Assembly: GCA_018136815.1 (NCBI GenBank)
Contig: CM030931.1
Coordinates: forward strand, 6,964,399 to 7,028,398
Direction of reading: 5' to 3'
DNA from: Isochrysis galbana
Lineage: Eukaryota; Haptophyta; Isochrysidales; Isochrysidaceae
Length of the DNA stretch: 64,000 nucleotides
Position 1 is the stretch's first letter. The number at the start of each line of letters is the position of its first letter. The notes beneath the pieces are model-generated. The model was not told where the DNA came from. It worked only from the letters and a program-made list of their open reading frames with translations, and did not search any database. Positions 38,486 to 48,536 of this stretch are shown here, piece after piece. The position numbers and the translations under genes were made by a program.

Positions 38486-39487
38486 ATGCTCGCGTCCAGA
38501 ATCTCGCCGCTCCTCGTCGCCACGGCGCTCGCGGCGCGCGTGAGCGCGGCGCTGGTGGGGGGCGTGCGCGGCGTAGCCGTACAGCCGCGTGCAGCTCTTC
38601 TTGCATCGGCCGCCCTCTTCCAGCCGCCGCCCATCTCGCCCGATGAGCTCAAGAAGGGAAACATTGTGATCGCACGTGTGCTGCGGCCACACGCAGCTGG
38701 TGGGTACGAGGTCGAGATCGGCGCGCCCAAGCCGGCGTGCCTCCCGCGCGGCGAGGTGGCACTTCTGCCCAACGTCACCTCGGGCCGGGTCCCGGGCCAG
38801 GGATGGGTTGAGCTCAACGAGGGAGAGGTCTACCAGGCACTCGTGATAGGCGTTGGAGGAGGGGAGGTCAACGTTTCGCTGGCGCGTGCGCAGCGCGCCA
38901 TCGCATGGCAGCGGATCGAGCAGCTCTTCCAGGAGGATATCTCGTACAATGCGACCGTATTGAGCATCAACGAGGCCGGCGCCAACGTCGATATCGAGAT
39001 GGTCGCCGGCTTCGTGCCATGGAGCCACTGGCACTTGAACGAGGAGGCGTGGGCCAACCGGTACAACCTAATCGGTAGCCGGCTGATGGTCAAGTTCCTC
39101 GAGATGGACCCCGCACGCAAGCGGCTCGTGGTGTCGCATCGGCGCTATCTCCTCCAGAAAAGGCTGAAGGAGCTGTCCCCCGGCCAGCTCGTCAGCGGGC
39201 ATGTGTGCAAGATCATGCCCTACGGCGTCATCGTGCGGCTCGCAGATGGCCTTGATGGCCTCCTGCACATATCGCAGGTGTCCAAGACCTTTGTGAAGGA
39301 CATGACAGGCATATTTGAGATGGGGGAGGCGCTCACGTGCGTTGTGCTCAAGGTTGATATTACCGATGGCTCCATCTCGCTCTCCACCAAGATGCTGGAG
39401 AAGGAGCAGGGCGAAATGCTCTCGGACAGGGCGGCCGTGATGGCTCGCACCAATGTCGCAGAGGCAGTCACCGAGCTCTCTGAGTGA
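38486..39487 (+). CDS. rps1: plastid-type ribosomal protein S1 (three S1 domains)
   Basis: Intronless, 333 residues. mRNA-binding S1-domain protein of the plastid 30S subunit, expected to help load mRNA. Three OB-fold S1 repeats: about 55-125 (GNIVIARVLRPHAAGGYEVEIG...LPRGEVALLP), about 147-215 (YNATVLSINEAGANVDIEMVAGFVPW) and about 230-300 (GQLVSGHVCKIMPYGVIVRLADGLDGLLHISQVSK, the best conserved). The N-terminus has a signal-like MLASRISPLLVATALAARVSAAL followed by a basic/hydroxylated stretch, i.e. a secondary-plastid presequence. Length agrees with chloroplast S1 (three domains) rather than bacterial S1 (six). Divergent from the PPR gene. Confidence 0.9.
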   Translation: MLASRISPLLVATALAARVSAALVGGVRGVAVQPRAALLASAALFQPPPISPDELKKGNIVIARVLRPHAAGGYEVEIGAPKPACLPRGEVALLPNVTSGRVPGQGWVELNEGEVYQALVIGVGGGEVNVSLARAQRAIAWQRIEQLFQEDISYNATVLSINEAGANVDIEMVAGFVPWSHWHLNEEAWANRYNLIGSRLMVKFLEMDPARKRLVVSHRRYLLQKRLKELSPGQLVSGHVCKIMPYGVIVRLADGLDGLLHISQVSKTFVKDMTGIFEMGEALTCVVLKVDITDGSISLSTKMLEKEQGEMLSDRAAVMARTNVAEAVTELSE

Positions 39488-40085
39488 GGTCCATGTCAGG
39501 CATTCGCGGGCGGGGAGAGGTGGCGGCGGCGCATGCCACGCTCCACGGCCAAGCAGCCGCTTCGCAGTGAGTCAGCCTGCTTGTCCCCCTCGTACTCGGC
39601 CCACTGCTCAGTGTCACGCTCCACGGCCAAGCAAAGCATCTTCGAGTGCGGATGGGCCTCAGCTCTTACCGCCGGTTCAGAGCCAAGGGTCGTTTCCTCT
39701 TTCCATCCTTATTCCTTATCCGTAGAAGTAAAAGTTGCGGCTGGGGCAGTGGAGTGGCTGTGGTTGTGGCTATTGATAGTGATAGTGAATGATATTGAGA
39801 CCAATTAGGGGAAAGAGGGGCGGCATAGGCATAGGGGGCACCGGAGCGTACGGAGGGCGAGACGCGAGCACGAGGGATGGCATTGGCACTGGCGGTCGCG
39901 GAGGGAAGCGGGCACCGCAGCCACAGCACGCGGGAGACTTAGGGCTTAGGGATAGGGAGGTCGCCAAGAGGAGCCTGGTGCCTGGCTGTGGCCTTGGGGT
40001 TGGGGCGACTCTAGGGAACTCTCGATTCTCGGATAGCGCGAAGGGATAAGTGAAAGGGCGGGAAATGCACACATGGCCAATGGTA
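39488..40085. other. intergenic after S1
   Basis: A 19-bp direct repeat (CACGCTCCACGGCCAAGCA) at about 39536 and 39615. No gene recognised. Confidence 0.5.
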
Positions 40086-40352
40086 GCCCGGTCACTCACT
40101 AGGGAGGTGCGGAGGGCACCATGTGTAATGGTAATGGTAATGGGCAAACGACAAACGAAGGCCTAAATAATGAATAAGCTTATTGAATAAGCTCCCTACC
40201 CCTAGCTAGGTTCTGGTAGCTGGGAGATCAGGGGAAAAAACCGGGGGTCTTCCGGCAAACTTTGCTCGAAAAATACCCGATTTCATGCCTCTGGCCTCTG
40301 ACGGCCGTGCGGAAATATATTTTAGGTCCCCCTCCGGTATAATTTATCGACG
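40086..40352 (+). repeat. family E repeat, most complete copy
   Basis: AGCCCGGTCACTCACTAGGG, GGTGCGGAGGGCACC, GAAGGCCTAAATAA, AATAAGCTCCCTA, GGGAGATCAGGGGAAAAAACC, TCTTCCGGCAAA, CGAAAAATACCCGATTTCA, CTCTGACGGCCGTGCG, and CCCCCTCCGGTATAATT at the end. Confidence 0.75.
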
Positions 40353-40554
40353 GCCTTTATGCGCGCCAGGTGAGGTCAAGCTACATGTACTACTCACTAC
40401 CTCGAAGGACTCGAATGTGCGGCGCGAGGACTCATTTTTGTACAGACAGACTCGAGCTGCGCCTCAAACGCAAGCTAGCTCGCCTCATCAAGAAACTGGC
40501 GAGAGGATCGGAGCGTGTGGCATGTCCCCTACAGACGATCCGGAGGGTGATAGG

Positions 40555-40785
40555 CGAGAAGCGCTCAATCACCATCACCCACATCAAAGAAAAGCGTTCA
40601 ATCACCATCAGCCTACACGTGGGAACGCGTTCAATCGCCATCACTCCCACATCAAAGAAAAGCGTTCAATCACCATCAGCCTACACGTGGGAACGCGTTC
40701 AATCGCCATCACCCCCCACCGCATGGAAAAGCGTTCAATCACCATCAGCCTACACATGGAAAAGCGTTCAATCGCGGAAGATCGT
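40555..40785. repeat. minisatellite of GCGTTCAATC(A/G)CCATCA units
   Basis: About seven units of roughly 32-35 bp, alternating AAAGCGTTCAATCACCATCA-GCCTACACGTGGGAAC and GCGTTCAATCGCCATCACTCCCACATCAAAG. Units are adjacent with no unique spacers, so it is not a CRISPR array. Confidence 0.85.
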
Positions 40786-40891
40786 GGGGATCATGAGGGT
40801 AGCTATCCAACCCACTTGTTTGGCAAGAGGGTATGCTGCATTCCCGCTCGAGTTGGTGCGTGACACAAAAATATGTACGATACTATGAAAC

Positions 40892-41497
40892 ATGTCCAAC
40901 ACTACCGATGCTATAGATTACACAACAGTACTACATCCGGAACATATCAAGAATATCCTTAGTAGCGAGACATCCGACAACTGGGTGTGGCGGAACGAAA
41001 TTGATCGAGCTCTTAATAACAACAAGGAGAAGGAGCTGTACGAAAACTTCGTGAATAGGCTTGATGATGACAAATACGGCAGGTTCATAAGGGCGTACAT
41101 ATCATTCAGGCGTTTCGATAGAGGGTATGTCAATTACAATCAGCTCACGCAAATTGCCGAGAAAGAGGGGTTCGAACATCAAATGAAGAACATTGATAAT
41201 CCAAATGAACATGATTTGAATACGATTACGATAAATAAAGATTTCAAGAACGATGTAACTCTCCAACCCCACCCAAGCTCCAACCCCACCCAAGCTCCAA
41301 CCCCACCCAAGCTCCAACCCCACCCAAGCTCCAACCCCACCCAAGCTCCAACCCCTCCAACCCCACCCAAGCTCCAACCCCACCCAAGCTCCAACCCCTC
41401 CAACCCCACCCAAGCTTCCAACCCCACCCAAGCTCCAACCCCTCCAACCCCACCCAAGCTCCAACCCCACCCAAGCTCCAACCCCTCCACTAACTAA
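40892..41497 (+). CDS. AT-rich orphan protein with minisatellite-derived tail
   Basis: 201 codons. Residues 1-125 are a coherent, Asn/Asp/Glu/Lys-rich sequence (MSNTTDAIDYTTVLHPEHI, SDNWVWRNEIDRALNNNKEKE, RFIRAYISFRRFDRGYVNYNQL), visibly richer in A/T and in AAT/AAC/GAT/AAA codons than the host genes. Residues about 126-201 are a direct translation of the CTCCAACCCCACCCAAG minisatellite (PHPSSNPTQAPTPP) and end in family A sequence, so the original C-terminus is lost or replaced. No family is recognised. The composition suggests transfer from a virus or another low-GC source, or an element gene. Confidence 0.5.
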   Translation: MSNTTDAIDYTTVLHPEHIKNILSSETSDNWVWRNEIDRALNNNKEKELYENFVNRLDDDKYGRFIRAYISFRRFDRGYVNYNQLTQIAEKEGFEHQMKNIDNPNEHDLNTITINKDFKNDVTLQPHPSSNPTQAPTPPKLQPHPSSNPTQAPTPPTPPKLQPHPSSNPSNPTQASNPTQAPTPPTPPKLQPHPSSNPSTN

Positions 41498-42485
41498 GTT
41501 TATACTTGGTTCACCCATGGCGGGGCACGAGCCCCCCCCTCTCTTCACTCCTCCCCTGCCATGGGGGAGGAACCACCCACTCTCCTGGCACGCCTGATGG
41601 CCTGCCAGGAGCACACTGACATGCCGACCCATCCCTCTCCGCACAGGCATGCCTGAATCGCACGCCCTGGCCTGTCGTGGCCAGCCAATCCCTCTGACCA
41701 ACCCCTCCTCCCCCTGGGCCCCCCTGATCAGGACCCCCCAGCCAGCTCCAGTCGACTGGCAGGGGCTCGAGAGCCAGCGAGGGAGAGGCAGGAGGGGCCA
41801 GGGCCATGCCCTAGCCTCACCTGCCCCCTGAGCTGCGCTCCAAGGCCCCTGCCGGCCTCCTGGGGACCTGAAGAGGGGCCGCAGGCGCGCGCCATGGCCA
41901 GAGCCGCAGGGAAGAGAGGAGGAAGAGGGAAGAGGGAGGGGAGGGGGGAGTGGCAGCTCTCCCCTCCGGCGTTTACGTGTCTTCTCGCCCCGTTTGGGTA
42001 AGAGAAGACGGGGGCGCCAGAGCCAGGAGGGAAGGGCCGCGGCTCGCCGCGGCCACTCGCTTAGGCGAGGAGTGATTAGCGCTTCTGGGCTCCCTTTCAC
42101 GAGTGCCCCCCCCCCCCTGCGTTGTTTTTACCCGAAAGGGGTTTTCCCCCAGCGTGGACTCGAGGAGAGGACGTGCTGGGGTGCGCGGGGTCGGTGCGTG
42201 CACTGGGGGGAGGACAAATATCGAGGGGAGGGGGCAGTGCCCCCTGCCCCCGGTAGCACTCGGACACCTGGCTCGTCAGGCATGGCGGGATTCCGGGACG
42301 GAAAAGTTGTGTCCAATTAGCTAGTGGGGTTGGCTAGGATATAACATTAATTAGTTTTAAAGCTCCAACCCCTCCAACCCCACCCAAGCTCCAACCCCAC
42401 CCAAGCTCCAACCCCTCCAACCCCACCCAAGCTCCAACCCCACCCAAGCTCCAACCCCTCCAACCCCACCCAAGCTCCAACCCCC
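41265..42485. repeat. CTCCAACCCCACCCAAG minisatellite split by an insertion
   Basis: 17-bp units with occasional CCCCTCCAA variants occupy 41265-41489 and 42361-42485; a family A element lies between the two halves. Confidence 0.9.
41492..42360 (+). mobile_element. family A element inserted in the minisatellite
   Basis: Begins AACTAAGTTTATACTTGG; same head and middle as the other copies. The 3' part carries GGATTCCGG, GAAAAGTTGTGTCCAATTAGC and GGTTGGCTAGGATATAAC, ending ATTAATTAGTTTTAA. The 16 bases before it (41474-41489) equal the 16 after it (42361-42376), consistent with a target duplication but also explained by the repeat it sits in. Confidence 0.8.
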
Positions 42486-42599
42486 CATCAGTGAAGTGGT
42501 CTGATGGTAATCATCTACACATACATGAAGTCGATGTCCTCACCCAAGTCCTCTATAGGTGGGAATTGATTCGTAGTGCAATACTCCCACAGAAGCTTC

Positions 42600-44060
42600 C
42601 CGTTGCGACGTAGGTAACTCTTTCGAAGGCTTTTTCCCAATCCAGCGCTAGTAAGAGTCCCGGTTCCCCCGTTTCGTCTAAGTACGCGTGTGTTAGCTGC
42701 AGGAGATGGGTGGCTTCGCCTATAAGGCGCTTAGGGACGAAGCCGAGTTGGTCTTTCGAGATTATGTTCCCGATTACCGTTTTCAGTCTATTAGTGAGTA
42801 TTTTAGCTAAGATCTTATAGTCACTCTGAAGCAACTAAGTTTATACTTGGTTGACCCATGGGGGGCACGAGCCCCCCCTCTCTCCACTCCTCCCCTGCCA
42901 TGGGGGAGGAACCACCCATCCTCATGGCATGCCTGATGGCTTGCCAGGAGGCCACTGCCCTGCTGACCCACTCTCTCACTCACAGGCACGCCTGATTCGC
43001 TCGTCCTGGCCAGTCGTGGCCAGCCCATTGCTCCAACCCCCCCTCCCCCCCTGGTCGACAGGCAGACAGGTGCAGCGTGGGGGCCCCTGAGGCTCGAGAG
43101 CGCCAGCGAGGGAGAGGCAGGGGAGGCCAGGGCCCAGCCCCAGCCTCCTCTGCCCCCTGAGCTGGCCTCCAGGAGCCTCCAGGGGTCGCCAGAGGGCAGC
43201 TGGAGGCCTGCCGCAGGCGCGCCATCGCGCGTGCCGCAGGAGAGGGGAGAGAGGGCGCGGAGAAGGGGGTGGGCGGAGCGAGAGCTCCGCTCACCGAAAA
43301 ATTGGTAAGTCCCGCTCCTGTTTACAGGATAAGTCGGGACTGAAGCCGCCGCCCACTCGGAGACACAGGAGGAAGGGGGGGAAAGATCACCGGGGGGTGG
43401 CGCGGGCCACCGGACCATATCTAAGCCCTTCACCCCTATCCCCCTAGTAGTGCAGGGGGGGAGCCGCCTGATGGCGGGGGGAGAAGGGCCGGGGAGTGGT
43501 GGGGGTGTAGAAAGTATGCTACGTACTATGTGTAGTAGGTAGTGGTTCCATTCGCCGCGAGTGCGGTAAGAATATTAGAAGGTTTTTTTTATAGTCACTC
43601 TGAAGTAGCGTGATGGGTCTGTAGTTCCTAGGGTCTCGTGTGTCCCCTTTTTTGTATAGTAGGATTATGTCCCCTTCCCTCATAGATACGTTCAGGTAGC
43701 CCTGGTCGAGTGCAAGATTTAGAACTCTCAAGAAGTCGTGCTTTACTAGCCCTACGAAACTTTTGTAGAATTCCGCCGGCAGAGCGTCCGGCCCCGCGCT
43801 TTTGCCGTTGCCTATCTGTGTTATTGCCTCTAGTAGCTCTTCCATCGTGATCTTTCCTTCTATCGCGCTACTATCGTGCGTGTTCAGCGGGTGTTGTTCT
43901 ATTAGCGCTTCCAGCTCGTGGTCTCCTACGTTGCGTCTTTCTTGGTATAGCCACGCGTAGTATTTGCGGAGCTCCCTGGGTATTTCCGCGTCGTCTGCTG
44001 TTGTGTCTCTCGCCTCTTCGTTGAGGCTGTAGTAAGTAGCGCGAGGCTTGGTGTTGACTG
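42600..44060 (-). mobile_element. LINE reverse transcriptase fragment 2, interrupted
   Basis: On the minus strand, 44055-43590 reads in one frame through a pre-RT region (PRATYYSLNEEARD, GKITMEELLEAITQIGNGKSAGPDALPAEFYKSFV) to NYRPITLLQSDYK. After a 758-bp insertion the RT resumes at 42831 (ILAKILTNRLK, ISKDQLGFVPKR, LLLALDWEKAFERV) and stops near 42605. Finger and first palm segments only; the FADD motif is absent. Dead copy. Confidence 0.88.
42832..43589 (+). mobile_element. family A element, complete copy with 16-bp target duplication
   Basis: 758 bp starting CAACTAAGTTTATACTTGG and ending CGCCGCGAGTGCGG, TAAGAATATTAGAAGG and a T-run. It is flanked by TATAGTCACTCTGAAG at 42816-42831 and 43590-43605, inside the LINE RT reading frame. 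It contains the structured block 43309-43340. Non-coding: frames across it are Pro/Gly-rich artefacts. Confidence 0.93.
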
Positions 44061-45016
44061 AGTGTTAGGAACGAGGGACGAGAACGGGAACGAGGAACGG
44101 GAACGAGGAACGAGAACGAGGGCGAGAACGAGAGACGAGAGCGACGGACGAGAGACGACAGACGACGCCGCACTCCCCCCGTGTTGCGGGAGTGCGCTAT
44201 AGCGACAGCGACGAATGGCCCAGATGCTGCTGGCGCAGAGGAGGTCGCCATTCGTGCGCCCGGCCGATTTCAGCTTCAGCAGTCAGCAGGGCGGTGTTCA
44301 CATGCACGTTGAATTGAGGTCGGTTGCGGTTGCTCCTCCAAGCTCCACGTGGCACCGAATGAAGGCAAGCCGCCTTGTCTGAAGCGGGGGCGGGGGCGGC
44401 AAAAATGGCAGTGGTCGATAGCCATTGGGCCATCAAAATTCTGGGGGCGGGTGTACTTTTATACTAAAGTTTGGGGGGGTGGGGGATGGTTGGGGTCAAA
44501 AACTGGACCTCAGGTTGCACCTTCTTTACCCAGGCTCGTCTCCTTCCTATTCCATAATGTTTATGGTCTCAGACGAAAACGAGGATATCCAAAACTTCGT
44601 CCTCTCAGGCACAAGTGGCAATACACGACAGCTCGGGGCTCGCCTTTGCGCTGTTGCCAAGAAATTTGCCCGAGCGCAGCGTAAGTCTAAGTTTTAGTAT
44701 GCAGTGGGTGGCTCGTGTGCACGCAGCTCGCGGCGGCAACAATGCTAGCAGCGGCGAGACTGCAGCAACCCCCCTCATTGTTATTGCCCAAGGGCCCTGC
44801 TTTTTACAGACCTTGTGACCTGCAACCAGAGCGCGCCCATCCATTGGTTGTACCATTGCTCCTTGTTCGCATAGTTGAAGTTGGGTGCGCAGGCATGCAG
44901 CTCGAGATGAGAACCGTGGGAGGGCATTGAAGAGGCAGTAGACATGCGCTGCCAGTAGCCTCCTGACTGAGAAGAGAAATGTCGGCCCGAAAGAGCTCAG
45001 AAGCAGCCTCAGCCAC
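44061..45016. other. intergenic with (GAACGAG)n-type repeats
   Basis: 44065-44160 holds tandem GGGAACGAGGAAC/GAGAACGAG units. A short frame 44556-44697 (+) reads MFMVSDENEDIQNF and could be a stray exon. Nothing else. Confidence 0.45.
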
Positions 45017-45660
45017 TCAAAGACGGCTCCTTAAAAATTCCAACTTCCTGCTTCTACCTGCCTCTTGCGGAGGGTGAACCTCACAAGTAAAAAATCCGTG
45101 CGCCCGGTCGCCATCCTCATCGCTCTGCAGAGTGTCCTCGACCCAGCGTAAGCTCTGTACGCCTCCGTCGAGATATTCAGCCTCGTTGAGCAGGGGCTCG
45201 TCCTGATCGGCTGGTGTTGGCCTCCGGTTCGCAGACTGGCTCGCATTCTTGGCTAGGCGCAAGCTCGTCGCGATACCGTCTGGAGGCCCCAGACTGCCGC
45301 GACGCTCGATAAGCGGAGGGTCCTCGCCCAGCTGCGAGAGCGCCACGGCGCGGTGCTGGCGCTGGACAGCCGTTGGCTGTAGCTGCGGCAGTCTAGCCAA
45401 TGAGCTGCCGATTGCTTGAGTGCACTCGCGGCTGCGAGGGAGCGAGGGAGAGAAAAGCTCCCAAAGAAGCTTGAGCAAGGCTCAGACCAAGTGGAGGCAG
45501 CCCTTCCTCCAATGTTGGTCTCGATGCTGGCAGAGATGGCAGGCGCTGCCCAGTAGGCTCTGCAGAGCAGCGTGTGCTTATAGGCGGCGGCGGCTGCAGT
45601 GACGAGAGGAGTACAAGCGTGTACGGCCAGCCGGGCCGGCCGCGAGGTGGGCCCCCCACC
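45017..45660 (-). CDS. hypothetical protein, predicted two exons
   Basis: A 3' exon 45427-45017 (ECTQAIGSSLARLPQLQ, DEPLLNEAEYLDGGVQSLRWVEDTLQSDEDGD, RKLEFLRSRL to a stop) follows a good acceptor (CCCTCGCAG). It joins in phase to an upstream segment ending GGRAASTC at a GTCTGAG donor (about 45498), whose frame (AAYKHTLLCRAYWAAPAISASIETN) is open to about 45660 but shows no ATG. The start is therefore missing. Soluble, acidic C-terminus; no known domain. Confidence 0.4.
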
Positions 45661-45663
45661 CAC

Positions 45664-46194
45664 AGAGAGGGACCTAGCCGAGAAGAGAGGTGTGAATGAA
45701 CCTGTCTTCTCACACTACCAACCGCCCCCCGTCCGCCCCCCGCGCCCTCCCCTCGTCCCACTTCTTCTTCCTCTCTCTCCTAACCTCTCTCTACTCTAAT
45801 CTCTGTGAACTACCTCCCCATTGTAACTCGTCGGCGCAGATGGGGGCGGGAGAGGGGGGGGAGGAGACAGAATACAACGCCCCAGAGAGGGGGAGAAACG
45901 AGATGGACGAGGAGAGAGACAGGGACGGTAGAGGCGTAGAAGAGGAGAGCGCGGAGGAGAGGAGAGGAGACCAACAACCAGCAAGATGCAAGAAGTGAGA
46001 AGTGAACGGAAAACCAAGATCAGAGAGAGCGGGGGGAGGGTAGCCGGATGAGAGAGAGAGAGAGAGAGAGGGAGAGAGGGGGGGGGGGAGAGAGGGCGGG
46101 CGAGCGGTGAGCGCGGCGAGCTCGCCCACCGAGGGCCGCCACGAGGGGCCCTCTCATCGCACACAGGGGTTCGTGGGAAGGGTGCAGAGGGGAA
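45664..46194. other. intergenic between divergent genes
   Basis: CT-rich then GA-rich (46048-46095 GA repeat). No gene; Ser-rich minus-strand ORFs are artefacts. Confidence 0.45.
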
Positions 46195-48303
46195 ATGGGC
46201 AGCAGTCAGCCCTCCTCATTTGTCTCCGCGCGAGACGGAGCCTTCTGGCGTGATGGCCGCCGCTATCGCTATGTGGGAGCCAACCTTTGGTACGCGATGC
46301 TTCTCCCCCCGGACCGACTGGTGCGAGAGCTCGACAGGCTGGCCGCGTTGGGCGTACGCAACCTACGCGTGCTCGGCGCGGTCGAGGACATCAACCCGGC
46401 CTCCGCACATGCCACGCCCGCTGTCCAGACGCGCGCCGGGCAATACGATGAGGACGTGCTGCTCGGGCTTGACAGGCTGCTCTACGAGGTGCCACATTGC
46501 ACGCCTCGCGCTCGCAGCGAGTGGCAGTGATCTGCCCTGCGCCAGTAGCCCCCCCCGCCCGCCCAGCCGACCTACTGATGGGTGCTCCGTTCCTCACCAT
46601 CACCACAGGCGGGTGCGCGTGGAATGACGGTCGTGGTGTTACTTGGCAACATGTGGCAATGGTCTGGCGGCTTTGCGTCCTACGTCTCATGGGTGACTGG
46701 CGAGACAGCGCCGCCAATGAGAGCAGGCGCTTCTGACGACGAGTGGCAGGCCCACCAGGCGTTTGCCATCCGCTTTTACTCTCTGCCAGAGGCGCGCGCC
46801 CTGTACTATCGATACGTACGTTCTATCGCCTCACGGGTCAACACTCTAACTGGCGTTCGGTATGCCAATGACCCAACCATCTTTGCGTGGGAGCTGGCAA
46901 ACGAGCCGCGACCCCTGTCGCAAGTCGAGGCCTATCGTGCTTGGATTGATGAAGCGGCAGCTGTCGTGCGAGCATCAGCACCGCACCACATGGTTGCTTT
47001 GGGGTCTGAAGGCCCCACGCCATGGCCAGGCTATGTGCGCACCTCCCTCCTCGAGGACCACAAGGTCGTCGACTATGTTGCCATCCACGTCTGGCCTCAG
47101 AACTGGCTGTGGTACGATCCTGTACCCGCGATGGAGGCCTCTGAGTACTCCTCTGAGCACTCCCTCGGTGGAGGTCTCGGGGCATCTTCTGGCAGAACTT
47201 TGGGCAACGCGATGAAGATGTCGGCCACGTATATTGATGAGGCGGCTCGAATCGCGATGACATTAAGGAAGCCACTGGTGGTCGAAGAGTTTGGGTTGGC
47301 CCGCGAGGGAGGAGTTCAAACGCCGGGCACGTCGACCGAGTCGCGAGACTTTTTTTATCGTTGGGTATGCAAACATGCAGCTGATACGCCACCGATCGCG
47401 GGGCTCAACTTTTGGGCGTGGTCAGGCGAGGGTCGTGCAGGCCAGCTACTTGGGGATCCACCGCACGAGCCCCAAGGCTGGTACTCGGTCTTTGACACCG
47501 ATGCTGGGACGCACGCTGCCATCTTTGATTGCTCACAGCGGATGCTTACCTCCAACGCCGATGGCGATGACGCCCTTTTGAGGACGCAAGGCGGAGCTGG
47601 CAGTGTGGGCATGGATGCTTCAGAGGGTCAAGTCATCTCTACGTCACCTTCTCTGTCGCCTTCCTTGCACGCCTCGTTCGAGCATGTTTCCGGCAGTCCG
47701 TTGTCTAGTGGGCGCCGTGCCTATCGGCGCCGTCATGAACAGGTCAAGCTCATTGATATTCATGCACAGCGGCTAGATGCCGTAGAGGAAATAGGTGGCT
47801 CTTCTTCGATGGGCAAGACATGGAGTCTCGCCCCACCTCCACGAGTCGCTACAAATTGGGCAGATACCACGGAAGGAACCCACACGTCCGAGCATCAGCC
47901 ATCCACCTGGGACAGTGTTCTCTTCCCCAGTCTGCGCGGCCCTCGCGGAGGAATCGCTCGACTGGATGAGCACTTTGCCTCACGCCACGACAGAAGAGTG
48001 ATGGCCGGGAACCTTGTCGCTTTTATGCTTTCCGGTTGCTTTGTGTTTGGGTGCATGGCTGTCCTCTATCAACTCGTGAAGTGTATGAAGAGACGGCGAG
48101 AGTTGCATGCTCCACGTGTAGGGCTACTGCGCCACTCGTCGGAGTCGGATATGGAGGGCGATTCGGACACCGAAAGCTGGCACTCCACGGGCGGTATCTC
48201 GTTCCGCCGAGCTCAAGCGCGGACTTCCTCTCCCTCGTGGGCCCCCATATTTGGAGGCACTCGGCACGACGTAGCATCCCATAGAGGTTGTTGCGAGAGG
48301 TAG
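46195..48303 (+). CDS. GH5 beta-mannanase-like glycoside hydrolase with C-terminal membrane anchor
   Basis: Exons 46195-46488 and 46609-48303 join in phase to 662 residues. Retaining glycoside hydrolase of family 5, closest by pattern to endo-1,4-beta-mannosidases (GH5_7): WRDGRRYRYVGANLWYAMLL at the N-terminus, MTVVVLLGNMWQWSGG, acid/base Glu197 in WELANEPRP, nucleophile Glu325 in VVEEFGL, and GLNFWAWSGEG before the last strand. A Ser/His-rich linker (about 430-560) leads to one TM helix at about 570-592 (LVAFMLSGCFVFGCMAVLYQLV) followed by KCMKRRRE and a Ser/Asp-rich tail. No signal peptide precedes the catalytic domain (MGSSQPSS...), so an upstream exon or internal signal may be missing. 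Likely role: mannan or glycoprotein remodelling at a membrane. Confidence 0.88.
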
Positions 48304-48536
48304 CCCCCCTAAAAGCCCGGTCACTCACTCTTTTAACCACTATTTTCCACCTCCTCTGGGTGTCGAAGGATTCCGCAGGGTTCCCCCCTACCTCTACCTG
48401 TCCCGCCAGCCGCCTCCAGGCAGCAGGAGTCTTCTCTCTCTGGGGACGATCGATGATGGGTCGGTTAGATGGGGGGGGGGGGGGGCGACTTGAGACAGGT
48501 CCACTGTGTACGTCAATGTTCACATCATATACCGTA

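Noticed and set aside
40555-40785. Regularly spaced repeats resembling a CRISPR array
   Set aside because: Units are contiguous with no unique spacers, and the genome is eukaryotic; it is a minisatellite.
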